A DNA stretch of 64,000 nt. It comes from Ianthella basta (lineage: Eukaryota > Porifera > Demospongiae > Verongiida > Ianthellidae). The notes under the pieces were generated by a model, which did not search any database, was not told where the DNA came from, and was given only the letters and a program-made list of their open reading frames with translations. The DNA is taken from positions 2,360,502-2,424,501 of the forward strand of contig OZ025876.1 in the NCBI GenBank assembly GCA_964019415.1, read 5' to 3'. Made by a program: the position numbers and the translations under genes. Positions within the stretch are counted from its first letter, which is position 1. The number at the start of each line of letters is the position of its first letter. Below are positions 1-13,900 of this stretch, piece after piece.

Positions 1-125
1 TGGGCCAGGTTCTGAAGAGCATTCAGAAGGGCAACCGTGCGAGTTAAGCTTTTCAACGCTACAAACGGTTGAAGAATGTTAGCGTCTACATATCAAGGCG
101 TTCACCAGTTTCCACGTTGCTCCTG

Positions 126-440
126 TCATGTGTTCCAGGCGGCGGAGTGAAGTCCTCCGAGGCGGGCGCGGCCGAAGAAGGCGCGGGGCGAAGTCGATGA
201 CCTGTTGGGCGCTGTCTCGAAGCTGTGTCTTTGCCCGTCGACCAGAAGTGCTGTAGGGGTCTGTTCCAGGATCAGAGGCGGAAGAAAACGTCCAAAGTTC
301 GCTAAGACGTCGTTTAGAAGCCGGTTTTCAAAGTCCCTTGGCCTCGCACACGGTCCACTTCCGGCCGAATAAAATGGCCGACAATATAAATTCCCTATAC
401 CCAATACTTCGCCCAATACATTCAATATAAATGTAAGCAT
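126..440 (-). other. CpG-rich patch with an unrecognised 104-codon reading frame
   Basis: A stretch much richer in G, C and CpG than its surroundings. On the minus strand an ATG-started frame of 104 codons is open here, rich in Arg, Pro and Leu, with no motif I recognise. On the plus strand the same stretch ends in an ETS-like CTTCCGG followed by a well-placed ATG (aaaATGGCC at about 384) that opens only a short frame. The composition suggests a promoter or first-exon fragment, possibly captured by a transposon, rather than a conserved protein. Positions 441-1036 hold a short TA microsatellite (about 466-487), a GC hairpin near 533-555 and no gene I can support. Confidence 0.25.
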
Positions 441-1045
441 TGACGTACAACCGTAGTTTGGCGTATCATATATATATATATATATATCCGTAACAAGAAG
501 CCATATGAAAATGTCAATTTGAAAACAATATAGGGGCTGCCTGCGGCAGCCCCTAAAACATTTTTTGCCTGCCCGGTAGAGGGAGGTGCCTGTAACTACA
601 AGGTCCGGATAAGGGAGGTTCTACTGTATACACTAATACATATAATTATAGTGAAAGTTACATTGGTGTGGGTGAACCATGAACTGGGTGGCTATCAGAC
701 GTCACGCTTGAGACGTCTATTTAGGAATGTGCCTGATACTATAGTTAATCATATATAATTGGGCCTACGTACATGCAAGGGAATTAGGAATGTTAAGCGA
801 ACTACACAGAATTGAGGTATATCACAGTGCTGGATTACTGTTGCTTGTTTCTATGCATTTTCGGACAGCCATTCTTAAATCCCCTATAATTTCAAGGGAT
901 ATTTTTATTACACTTATATAAGTAACTATTGATGCAGCTGCATGCACTACTAATGCATGCATCCTGAAGATAGTGCCAGGTTTATAGCCCTTGGCTGTGA
1001 AGAGTCACTTTTACTTTGCAGTTAAATTAGTGCAGTGCCATTCTT

Positions 1046-1632
1046 TAGTCTTGTTCCCAGACCCTTCCGAAGGTGCGCGAGCAAACGAGAGGAGGATGGG
1101 TCTGGTGAAAATGGACAGGTTCTTGTGACCACTGCCGGAATGTGGGCAGCACCAATCAGATTGCTAGTAGCAGAATATTGTGCAATTTCTCACTCACGAA
1201 CGAGTTATAATGGCGAGCGTAAGTAACCAGATTCGCAGTTGAAGAAGTGAGCACAGCCATCTCCAGAGCAGCTAAAGAGCTTGGATACAGACAGTTGAAG
1301 GACAAGCAGTACCAGGCAGTGTCGGAGTTCGTTTGTGGCAAAGATGTCTTCATAAGTCTGCCAACAGGCGGCAGAAAATCGCTCTGCTATGCTCTGCTGC
1401 CCGCCAATTACGATGTTCTACGCCAGAGTGCCAGCCCTACCTCGATTGTCATCATTGTGCGTCCCTTCCTCAGCACAGAATAGCAACTTGCGATCGAAGC
1501 GTCAGAGAAGCCGTAACTAATCACATGCAGCATTACGTCATCATCCATAATTACATTCCATTGTGCCCAAACCTTCTGCCCACTTTCACCAGACCCTTCC
1601 TCCCCCATGGGAAGGGTCTGGGGACAAGACTA
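1046..1632 (+). mobile_element. TAGTC-type inverted-repeat transposon carrying a RecQ-like fragment
   Basis: The ends are inverted copies: TAGTCTTGTTCCCAGACCCT at the left and, reading inward from the right, TAGTCTTGTCCCCAGACCCT (one mismatch in 20). The element is flanked by a 9-bp near-duplication, GCCATTCTT at 1037-1045 and GCTATTCTT at 1633-1641. Nine-base target duplications are typical of Mutator-like elements, but no transposase is encoded, so the superfamily is inferred. The interior is a broken helicase fragment described separately. Three other elements in this window share the end motif. Confidence 0.75.
1210..1483 (+). pseudogene. RecQ-like DNA helicase N-terminal fragment, broken
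   Basis: From 1247 the translation includes ELGYRQLKDKQYQAV and FVCGKDVFISLPTGGRKSL, which is the start of a RecQ-type helicase: the Gln-containing region before motif I followed by the Walker A loop. The loop reads LPTGGRKS where a working enzyme has LPTGxGKS, so the invariant Gly before Lys is replaced by Arg. An ATG at 1210 opens a matching N-terminus but a one-base loss near 1234 puts it out of frame. The frame ends at 1483 shortly after motif I, so the DEAH box and the rest of the motor are absent. It lies wholly inside the inverted-repeat element. Not functional as a helicase. Confidence 0.7.
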
Positions 1633-1945
1633 GCTATTCTTAGCAGTATAGAAAAATGTCCAAATATGGCAAGAGTACATGGCAAGTGACAGCCTCTACA
1701 CTTACATAATGTATGTGTGTATATCTTTATGTATGTGTATATATCTTCAAATGAGAGCTATGGGCCAAAAGAACCATTGTTGGAGTGAAAGTGAGCACCA
1801 TGTCAATGACACTGACAAGCCTACGTATATGGAAGACCAAAATATAAATGCTCTAGAGATATCTGATGTGGGCAACAAAGCAAAGATTTCATTATACGAA
1901 TATGTATGCATAATTATAGAAATTAAAAAATAGTTTAGTGCTCAC

Positions 1946-4900
1946 AGTATCTTTCTGGTTGACATCTAGATTGTGCTGAGTTACTAGATCTTTCAGCAAC
2001 TCAGGGTATCCATACAAAGCACAACCATGGAGGAGAGTCTCTCCAGTCTACAAAATAGGAAAGTATACATATAGTATTTAGAGGATTTGAGAGATTTAGC
2101 TAACACAAATGTCTTCTATAATAAGAATGAAAAGTGTTGTAAGGCTGAAAGAAGGAACAGGAAGTGTGAGGAGATCTTCTGGGCAAGAAGCAGTTGTGTA
2201 CATTGTGGAGTTGGATGTTGAATCAGGAGTATGAGGAGGTCTATATATATACGGGTTTGCATAACTATTGTTCTAATCACTGTCAGACTTCAGTGTGCAC
2301 TAAGCTACCTTGTGCAGAGGAGATAACTCTGCTACTGAATGATGATGATGACTATGACAATGGTTTTGATATGATAATCATAAAATCTGAAATGTTGACA
2401 AGCTAGTATACGTATAGTCAGTAGATACAAAGTCACTTACAATTGGAAGCAATTTAGGGTTGCACTGAAGCTCATTCAGTAAGATATTCAACACCGCAGG
2501 TCCAAGACGGAGGGCATGGTAAACAGCAGTAAGACCATTCTGCACAAAATACATACTGCTGTATATTATGGGTACAATATTATGTATAATTATGCTGCAG
2601 ACTCCATATTCTGGACTTGGTAGCACATGAATGTATAGTAACTTAAGGCTTATGCACCCTACATGTAGTAGTAATACATGACTGTGTATAATGTTCTTAG
2701 AATACAACAGATAGTATAGAATGCGATCAGCTACATGAGTCTAAATATACATAATAAGTTGTTACCTTGTCCTGTGCATCTTTGTTACAGCCCAGCTCCT
2801 TTACAAGGACCCGTATGCTATCAATCTCACCAGCTTCTGCAGCTGCCATCATTGGAGTGTGGCCTTCCTAAAATCAAAACATTGGTACATACAAAGAGTG
2901 CACACATTTTGCAGCTCCACGCAGCCAGGACAGCTAGGGCTACTACTACTCTCAACGTCAACATTATGTACTACACAACTTTGAAGCATGCAGTAATCCA
3001 AAACAGTTTAAAGCTGTAGGATGTACAAAGCACACATGCTCACATCATCTGTAGGAGACTAACCTTGTCAACTGCATTAGGATCCAACTTAAACTCCTTG
3101 ACTAGAGCCTTCAAAGCATCCAAGTGCCCCCTAGAAGCACTGAGGTGCAGGGCAGTTAGTCCTCTCTGCAAAATTAAAAGTAACACAAAATTATGGTGCA
3201 CTCAGTGTCAACACATACTGTACAATATTCATGCAGCGTACAGTCAAACAATTCTCTGTGGCAGTGTACAATATATACACATCCCTGTGTTCAGTCTTAC
3301 CAGATCTCTTAGGTCTGCTTTACAGCCACACTCTGTGATCAGAATTCTCATGGCATCTAAGTTACACTTCACAGCAGCGACGTGGAGTGGTTTGGCCCCA
3401 TAGGCTCCAAACTGCAGTAGTAATGGTATAATGGTAGCACCTACTGTTTAACGTGCACAAACCTGTGCAAGGGAGCAGTCACAAAAAATAGAAAATGTTA
3501 TGAAATTCCACATCGATGTTTGTCTATTACAGAAGTGATTCTCTTCACATAGAACACCCTGGTAGCTCAAATGGAACTTATACTAACCTCTCAATTTGAA
3601 TGTAGCTATATTAGTTCTTATTATATTGTGGTATGGATAGTGTGCTTTGATCTTGAGGTTATATCAGGGTATTGGAGTATTAACCCTGAACAGGTTATTA
3701 AATTCTTAAAGAGAACTGGTGTTACAATTGGACCAGGTGCCATAGGAGGCCTCAAAGACTCGCTTGTTTGACATAGGTCAGCAAATTTAGGATGCACAGC
3801 AATATGTGCACCATAGTATAAGTTGGTTATATACCACCAATCCTCATCGCATTGCCTTAGGAACCTCAGGAAATTGGTGAGCAACTTCCCTATAGGTTTC
3901 TAAAATGGCAGTGAGACTTGGCTTGGGGGTATAACCCACACATACTTCCATGCAATAGGTGGTATTTTCTAAGCCTGCTCCAAAGTAGTATGTTCCATGG
4001 GATGCATGCAATAGTGACAGTAATCCTTGCTCTACGAGTAATACAAGCTCGGATATATGTTTTCACATACTAATACACATACGTACATGCATGTTATTCA
4101 TGTACATTTGTGTATTGCAATATAGCCATTTCACTGCCATAGTCTGTACTGCACAGAAATACAGTATATATGAATTGTTTTGATTGTTTGTTAATGATTT
4201 ACTCAAACATCGATGAGGGTTTGATAGATAATCAGTGTCAAAGAGACATACTAATGTTCATACTGCCCATAGTGGCATATCCATTTTCTCTAGCTATTGC
4301 TCAAGATCCCGGTCAGCTTGCAATATAGTCTCGCGTAGCCCAGAACCTTTCCTTTTCGTTTTTTTGTGCAATTACCAGGTGGAAAGGGTCTGGGAATTTT
4401 CTCAAGTGTAACTGTTCAATGTCCGTGGGAAGCCGGACAAGGTGTGAATCTAACACCTCTTTGATGTGGTGCCACAGTCGTCATAAGCAAGTCAGCGAAA
4501 ATGGCAGCGAGTGTTTGTGCGAGCGAAGACGAAGTGCGTGTAGCAGCGGCCGAAGCAGGGTTCCAAGATCTAAAGCCAGAGCAGATGCAAGCCATTTTAG
4601 AATTCATCAACGGTCGTGATATTTTTGTGTTGCTTCCTACTGGCTACGGTAAATCTCTTATTTATGGATTGCTGCCTTTGTCATCGAGCGAGTGCAGGGA
4701 AGACCCGAAAACACATCTGCCGCCGTTTGCAGTTGCTTACAGCAGTTCGCCATGTCCATCTTCGGCGCTATACAGACGTGCACGCATCTCCGGTGTAACA
4801 CCTAATCAACACCTCTGAATTATCGTCCCACAATGGTGTTAAGTAAACAGTGGCTGTGTGTGGGTGGAACAGCTTATGCTTAGGAAAACTCCCAGATCCT

Positions 4901-7900
4901 TTCCTTCCTATTACGCAACAGCGGAAATGGAGGAAAGGGTCTGGGCTACATGAGACTACTTGCAACACAGTGTGGCTTGTTGTAATGTCTATTATGTTAC
5001 ACCCACAGTTTAACATAATCATGACAAATTTTTAAAGAACTCAACAAACATAATATAGCAATGTGTTTGCACCCATGCATTACCGTTAAGACAAAAATGC
5101 ACTTGCAATTAATCGTATATTATTACTGTACACTGTGAATGCAGATTTCACTTACTGCAGAGACATCCATGTTAGCATGGTAGTCTTTAGCCAGTACACG
5201 TACTACAGCTGCACTATTGCTGTCAGACAAGCATGCACAGTGGAGTGGGGTTCTCCCATCCTATGAAAGTAGAAATATAGAATACATCATAATAATTATT
5301 ATGAAGAATACAGCTGTAGTACAAGTACTATGGAATAGCCGGTTCCACCTTGTTCATTGCCTCCAAGTTTGGGTTGAATTGCTCGAGGATGAACCTCACC
5401 ATCTCCACATCACCTTTCAAGCAACTGGCATGAAGGACAGTCTGTCCTCTCTGCACCAAATACAGGACAGTATGACTTCACTTCAGTTTAAACACTTCTA
5501 ATGTAAACTTCAATGGTAACAGATAACTGTAGCTCACAGCATCAGCTTTGTCTGGGTCAAACTTGTACTGATGCACCAACAGTTTCATGCAGTCACGGTG
5601 ACCATTGGAGGCAGCATAGTGCAGGGGGGTCTTTCCAATCTGAGCAAAACAACATTTTATTCATTTTATAATGTTAAACAACACTTCTAATTTACCAGTC
5701 TACGACTTCAAGACATTGCAACCATTTCCATACTTTCACATAAGAAAATGTGAAGAGTAGTGCAGTCATTTCCAAGAATATGGTAACCGCATGCCACACA
5801 CAGCGCTTGTACAACCACAGTAAAGTAACATAATACATACCTCATTAGGCATGTGCTGGTTCATGTTGTATTTCTCTATCAAATCACAGACAATTCTTCT
5901 TCTTCCATGACAACAGGCCAGCATTAAGCAATCCAGGCTTGACTAGGGTATAACCAGATAAAATAGAATAACCAGCAAAGAATATATGTATATCATACAA
6001 TGTTTATGCTTCCTGTAACATTCCAAATCACCCCAGAATGACTGGTAATCATGAAATTGTGCATTTAACATCTGCTGTCGCTCACTCCATTTGATAGCTT
6101 GGGATCAAGTCCGCACTTGTCAATCAGGTACCGCACCACCCTCACACTTCCACCCTCCACTGCCCTGTGGAGACAGCTTTCTCCTTGCACGTTCAAATCA
6201 AATTTTCTTTCACCCAACTTTGCTGCAAGGTACTTGACACAAGCTAAATGGCCACCAAAGGCTGCCCAGTGCAGTGCATTTGTCTGAAAAATGAAGTTAA
6301 TCTAATACAACTACACTTTTAAAAGTACAGAAAAATAATCTATAACGTATAATTGAAGTAATTGATGAAGATAAGGATCTATAGTGTGTATCTGTCAATA
6401 ACTTGTTAAATACCAAATTGACTTGGATATGTGTGCAGTAATGCTTCATGTGTGTGTATACATACGTGTCAAATGCTGACCTACTTACATGTGTAGTGTC
6501 CACCTGAAGTGTATCTCCATTATACTTTTCAACCAGGAGTTTCAAAATTGCCAAATGTCCTTGGCGTGAAGCAACAATAACTGGACCATCATCACTCTAC
6601 AGGTATGCACATAGATGCGTAAGACAAGTAAAGATTCATAGTGCCTTGATGGATACACAGAAATAAAAAGCATGGTAGATGTCCTATATGGCAGACCATA
6701 TAATTTTATGGCAGACTATAATTTTGTTGGAAACAATGAGAGATTTACGCTGACCTACACTGATTGTACGCTAACAAATCCTCTGTTTCTCCTACATATG
6801 TAGGAAAAATATGTGTGAACTGAAATGAAACTAAACTATTAATTACACTTCTATTTGGTGTGTACTATGTACGTACGTACTTGATTTCAAACACTTTCTT
6901 GAGTAGGACTATATATAGCCACAGTGTAGCCAATGAATCAAAATTAATACAATTGTTCAAATATACAACATGATGCACAATATACAGCTATGGAGAGATT
7001 GATTCAAAGCTAGTTACTATGGCAAGCTGATCTATGGAATTATGTGCCCATAATAGCAAATGAATTAAGTTTCTTAGTGAAACCAGAGAGATGGTCATAG
7101 CTTAACAATGTCCTCATAAGAGTGCAGTTGGAATGCATGATTCTGCATTCTGCTAGCTACAGCTAGCACTGTGTTCATTGCTTCTTCCTCTTAATTCCAT
7201 CTGTGAATAGTAAAACTTGTAATGTAGTATTGTTTTATTAGTGTTTGCAATGTACATAGGGTATTTGGGTCTGACAATGAGTACCTCTCCATAGGATAGA
7301 GAGGAAATTTACTGACCACATAGAACAATATGATACAAGTAATAATAAACAATCTAGACTAAATTACCTGGAATGTAGCATTGGCACTGCACTTATACTT
7401 CTCAATAAGCATCTTTACTACAGCCAGGTGACCCTTTTGGACTGCCATGAGTAGGGGAGTATCTCCATTCTGCATTAAGCAGAGGTGGCAAAGGCACAAT
7501 GACAACTTGTTTTGCTATGCTGCATTGCTGTGACGCATGTCACATGAAACAAGCTGCAGCATGGAAAATATAGTCTTGTAAACCAGACCTCCAAAGGTGG
7601 TCTGGTACATTTGTGTAGCATTTGTGCAGCATTTTTAACAATTGAAGCCAGGGGGCCATTTTGAACTGCCATGAGTAGGGAAAACATTTGGTATGTCATG
7701 GGATGGTGGCTGTGAAGCATATTGTGTGCTGCCAAGAATAGATGCATCCAGTTAAGCTTTGGCAATCAGCCTATATGCAACACCATCTAATATCATGCAC
7801 ATCCGCAGCCAGAGGAGGTATGTTAGAGTTTAAGCCATTTTGAGGACGGGGCGCTTCCTAAAATCTTTGCAATCGCCCAATCGGCAATTACAGGCGAATG

Positions 7901-10900
7901 AGTAACCCTGATTAACCACCATTCAGGGCCCAGTTTAGGTACATGTGCACATTGAGTATCCACTTTTATCTAATACAACACAGGCCCACAGGTCCACAGA
8001 TGAAAGACAGACTGTCACAATGCATATCACAAAATTGGGGGCACTTGCCGAGATCTTGGCAAGCCCCCAGGGGCTGTATCAAATTATCAAGCAAATGTAC
8101 CAGACCACGTCCAGCAGGGGCTGGGTTACGAGACTACATGGAATAATGCAAGTTTCGCACCCTAGATTTGTCTTGGGGTGAGCACAGATTTTGATAGTTG
8201 TCCAGCAGAAACTCCAGCACCTCCTTCTGCCCATGAGCTGCTGCTAGGACCACAGCAGGCTGTTCAATCTGTGACTACAATATACAGATTCACAGCAGAC
8301 TAACAATAGCATTGCATGATAATGCTGCGCATGATGTGGGTACGCATTAAGGTACATATGAACACTGACTTGCACTCGAGTAATCCTGCATGCATTGTGG
8401 GACAGGAGATCTTTGACTATGGCAACTGGACCTTCACAAATGGACTTCAGTAGGCATGTTTTGCCAGACTACAACAAAAGAGAATAGCATACTGGTGGTG
8501 CCATGAAGAACTAGCTATCAAATGCATAACCTGACAATTAGTTTGCATCACACAACATGCTGGCTGGTGTTGTTAGGACTATGCGTTTGATGATATTTGT
8601 TCACAGCACTGATGTGCTCAGATGGTGGTCATCTGCATGTGACAGTGAGTAGCAGGAAGTGCTACTATTCTTCACCATGCAGAACTGAGCACACCTACCT
8701 GCATGGTGTATGTTTACAAAGTAGCTCTACTCTTGCCAAGAATATTGTGCCCAAAACCCATCTGGTTAGCAACTGTCAGATGGACTGATCAGATTGGCCT
8801 GCATCAAGTAGATTGAAGCAGAGTGTCAATGATCCTGGATCCCCTCTCTTGCTCTCTTCAATGGTTAGTCACGGCAAGAGCTACATTTACAGCTCACATT
8901 TAGGTCACAAGATCGCCATTGCCCAGTAACATGGTCGCTTGGTCGCATGAATGGTGATCGTGGTCATCGTGTGAGTGCACCCTAAGTAATAATTTACTGA
9001 ATCTCACAACACGCAATTAATCTCAATCTATCAGCAAGCAAGCCGGTATTGCCATAGAGAGAATGCCAATGCCCAGTCCTGTGGGCATTTTCTAGGGGTC
9101 TGTTTCTTTAACTCTACCTCCACATTAAATTCTTCATTGTTTGAATTCCAATTTTACTCAGAATGTTCTATCTTACTATTTTTCTTTAATTTCTACCTTA
9201 AATTTAACTTGTACCTTATCAATTGCCATGGGGTCCAGCCCAAGGGTGAGGAGATACTGAACAAGTTCTTGATGTCGAAACAAGCAAGCATAATGCAGAG
9301 CGCTCCCCAACACATCCTGTGAAAGGACAGAATGGGGAAGGCAGGTAGTTTCAGAAGGTAAAATCCCAAAACACGGATGTATAATTTATGTTCTGGAAAC
9401 ATTTACGAGAATTAAGCAAATTAATTCTATACTGTGAAATTGGAATTTTCAGAACACACAGTAAATAAGCAACTGACTGATCATAAAATAATCACCCTCT
9501 GATTGAATTAATTGTGCTCTGCTGGAGATTTGCATTGAACATAAGTATTAGAGGCTATTATTGATTGTGACAGTATTAATACACTACAGTTAAACTGTGT
9601 AAGGCAGCCATCTGCCTAAAACAGCCAGCATCCCTGGCCTGCCTGCAAACAGATCTAAAACATAACAGTCTACCTCTGCAAAGCAGCCACATCTCTATAA
9701 AGGCCAGCCAGAACAGGCCCACAGATGGTTGTCTTAGATAGGTTTCATTGCAAGCATACTGCAAACAATAGCCACACACAGGATACATAATATGTCTTCA
9801 CACATGCCATTTATAGACGAGATTAATCCTACTTACATTGTATGACCGTATATCCATGTGGTATTCTTCTGTTAGCCAAGCAATTGCCTCCATGCTTCCA
9901 CCAATCACAGCACAGGACATTAGGGTAGGTCCGTTCTGCATACAAGGGCAGCAGAATAGACAGATGAATGAAATATATAATACACATGCAGCTTGTCATT
10001 ATATGTAGAGCAACAAACAGGCTAAGGTATACAATTGCTGAGCCCATTCAACAGTATATGTTTGTTTAATAGTTTTAAGTTTGATCCACCTAGTATATAT
10101 GTCTCCCCACGGTCAATTAGGCCAGGGTAGGTTAGTGGGATATACTCTTGTAGTTCTTACTCAAAGACTGAGCACTGTGTAAGGAATGCAAGGGTACACC
10201 CACAATGTGGCCAGCTTTATATGCAAGAACCTGAGTTAAAATCAACAAGAAACTGTATTGTGAGTTTGAAGGACTGTAGTGAACAGCAAGGTAGCAAGGT
10301 ATATGCATAGTACATAATACTTATATATACCTGTACAATGGTGTTTAGGTCTGCTCCATACTTCCTGACAATGTGCTGGGCAAGCTCCATCTTTCCATAC
10401 ATCAATGCATTATATACAGGCTGCTGTATATTGTCCTGCATATCGAATACCAAGATGTACCTCAAAGATAATGCACTTAATTATCGCATGCTCAATATAT
10501 AGAATTCGGGGATAATAACTACCACATTAGTAATGGTAATGTATGTTATGCACCTTGCTCCACTGCGTAGGGTCCAACTGGCCATGGTACTTCTCAAAGA
10601 GCCAGTCAAAGACAGCTGCATTGCCTGACTCAGCTGCTGGAATCAGCACATCAGCACCATTCTAGAAAGAAAATAATAGCTCAGATGTAGCTGATCAGAG
10701 TTGGAATAACTATTTTGGATGCATCTGGACCATTTTAATGACCTACCTTTGTTACTGTCAGTGGTGGATCAAATTCCTGAACAAACCACTTGACCAGATG
10801 TTCATTGCCACCTCTGGCACAGGCATGCAGGAGGTCTCGACCATCCTTAATATGAATGTATAGGGTGCAGCCAATAAACCCATACAAAGTATGAGGATTG

Positions 10901-13900
10901 TGTATAGCAATTTAAACATTGGCAGGAGGACCTATCAAACAACATGGTAGTGCTGTCCAATAGGACTTCCTGCACCATATGTAGGGATAGTGGTGGTTGC
11001 TTGTATGCTGTACGTAATATATACAACTAAAAAGTAGCTCTACTCTCATATAGCTAGGGCTAAAAACCGTTGGAAAAGGCTGCCTATGCACGAGAAAGAG
11101 AAAGCTGTGTACAACATGGGACTAAGCGTATGTGCAAGCAATAGTACATGTTCCCGCAGAAAACGACCTCGACCTTTTCATTTATATCTTCTTCTTCTTC
11201 TTCTTTACTGACAGTGGTGGGATATGAACCATAATGAGTAGGAAAAGCTATTACTGCATTTTTATGCTGTTTTCAACAGCAAAGCTGTATTCCCTTGTAG
11301 GTCAGAAAGCTCTATGAGCAACTTTCACAAATGGGGATTTCCCGGGCTTCCGGAATTTGCTACGTGCAAGATGCCATATTATGTGATAATGCAGATGAAT
11401 GGTTTGGCTACAGTTAGGTTGCACAATTATCATACATTATTGTATAATATGGTAGGTCAGTCCATAGGTCCTATATAAACTTGACCTCGGCACTTCATGC
11501 CTAAATGTACGTATACGTGTGTGCCTCAGTTTTTACATATATGGACCTCCCAATCTTATGTAATATTTGTAGGTTCAATGTGTATTAACTCTACATAGTC
11601 CATTGCAGAATTACATTATATTATCTGCCTTACCACATCTCTAGCTTCCACACTGCATTGCAGGTCTTTTAGAAAATACTTTACAATCTCTTCTCTCCCT
11701 CCCCAAGCTGCTGCCATCACTGGAGTCCAACCATGCTGAAATATGGAGAAGATGCAAACTATAGTTTGTAATTTTAAAATTCTGACATAAATAAAAAGGT
11801 GGGTAGAAAGACAGCCATAAATGGGCACACCTTAGTTAGCCTCTACTTACATTTTTAATCCAGATTAACTTGCGCATGTGATTGTGCTAATCCAGATTTA
11901 ATCTGGAATCAATCCGGATTAAAGTATCCATGTAAAAAGGGTGATAGTCACTGTGGTTGATTTAGTTGACAGTGTACCATTATATGCATTAATCATCTGT
12001 ACTATATCAGCAAGATTATAAGCATGCATGTTTGCAAAGTTATGCTACAACCTTGTTCCTTTTGTCAGGTGGGAGACCAAAGTGACTTGGGCTGGTCATT
12101 TCAACTGCCATCTCGGCATGTCCATAGAATGCTGCCAAATGAAGGGCAGTCCAGCCATACTGTGTAGTATATATAGTTGGCAGTCAAGAGAGAACAGTTC
12201 AAAAAAGCAACACTCCTGTAAATAACTGTGTTTACATAGATTAGCCAGTAGATTCCCAGTGCAGTTCAACTGTACCATGTTTCTTGCAAAATGTAGCCTC
12301 CTGGGGAATAAGCTATGGACTTCTCTCATAGCAGGCATGTCCCCTTCAACAGCAGCCTTCAGTAGTCTGACGTCCACCTGAGACAATGTACAGGAAAGAC
12401 TGTTAATAGTGAACTCACGGTGTGTATGTACACATCCCAGTGATAGAACAAGCAATAGTCTAGGCAACATCAGCATGTATAAACATATGGCACTGGTCAC
12501 CTCTTTTACAACCCCAACACCAGCAGAACCACTAATACGTAGCTACATGATGAGACAGCCACCAGCGTAGCCTTGGGCATTCAGCTTTTGCATGACTGAA
12601 GCTTACTAGATACTGTCCCAGCATATACAATACATGCATGGCCATTGACCATACTGTCTATGCAAATCACTTCATTATATACCCACAGAAGTAGCTAGTA
12701 TATTATACTGCTGGTTACAACTGAGGGACAAGCAAAAAGGTGTCGCATATTCTACTAATAACAAATACCTCATTGTCTGGATCAGGCCAAGGCACACACG
12801 AGTACATTCTGTCCTCTCTCCTGCAGGAACAAAATCATAATTAAATGGTAGTACCTTTTTTACTGCAAAGGAGTTTGTACCTTAGGTCTTGCTTGGGTCT
12901 TAAGCTTGCTAACAGGCAAAGATGCTGTTCATTAATTGGCTGACTAGCAGTTAAGCATCGATCCAGCAATGGTGGGGTGCTAGACAATCTCAACACTTTG
13001 TAGTATACTAAGTGTGGTTTGCCGTGCTAGGCTAAGCTATGATTTGTTAAATCTGGCCTTTGGCTATTGTGGCCCAACCAGTCACTGCGGCAGATTTCCT
13101 TGACACTGGAAGCTGAATCTACTTGAGGCTTTCATCAACATTCAATGTACTTACACAGTACACATATTTGTGAACACCTTCGTTCACTGTAAAGAGCCAC
13201 AATGCAATCATACTACTGTTGCATATAGTTAACAAAAGAACCTCTCACAACACCGTTCAGCTAGCTACAAACATTAGTACCTTAGTACCACATAGAATAT
13301 TCTAAACATAACCTAAGGAGCTTGGTATACTTAAACTATACAGGCCAACATTAGGATGCTGAAGGTTACCAACAGTCAGTGAAGTAGCTATAGCTAGCAT
13401 GGGCATAACCACTGGCTGGAGAAGACGGCATAAACTGATACAAATACCTATTTGACTGAATCAGATTCTTCTTTTGGACAATCAAGCACACAGAAAATCA
13501 AGCACATCTTAATTCAAAGCAAAGTTTCGCCAGTCACAGGTTTCGTCGTAAGTTGTATAAGTATAGCTGGATACTTATGTAGTTATATAGGAATAATACA
13601 TTGTATGCCTGACGAAGCCTGTACGTGACAGGTGAAACGCTACATTGGAATAATAAGCGGTTTTAATTTGCTAGGGTGCCCCAACGTCCATTCCGTCTAT
13701 ACCACAAAACTCTAAATGTCAAACAATTTTCATGAGGGTAACTACAGAAACGTACTCATCGTCTGCGCCCAAACACAGGCTGTAGTTCTGCTCCTTTTCC
13801 TCGTTACTATCGTCTTCTTCAGACGAAGAGTCACTTTCTACTTCATCTTCGATGTCTTCTACCTGTTGTTCGAAACTGGGAAGCGATGGAGCGTTCTCAG

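Noticed and set aside
1679-1933. 84-codon plus-strand frame
   Set aside because: Composed of TATGTGTGTA-like low-complexity sequence; no protein-like pattern.
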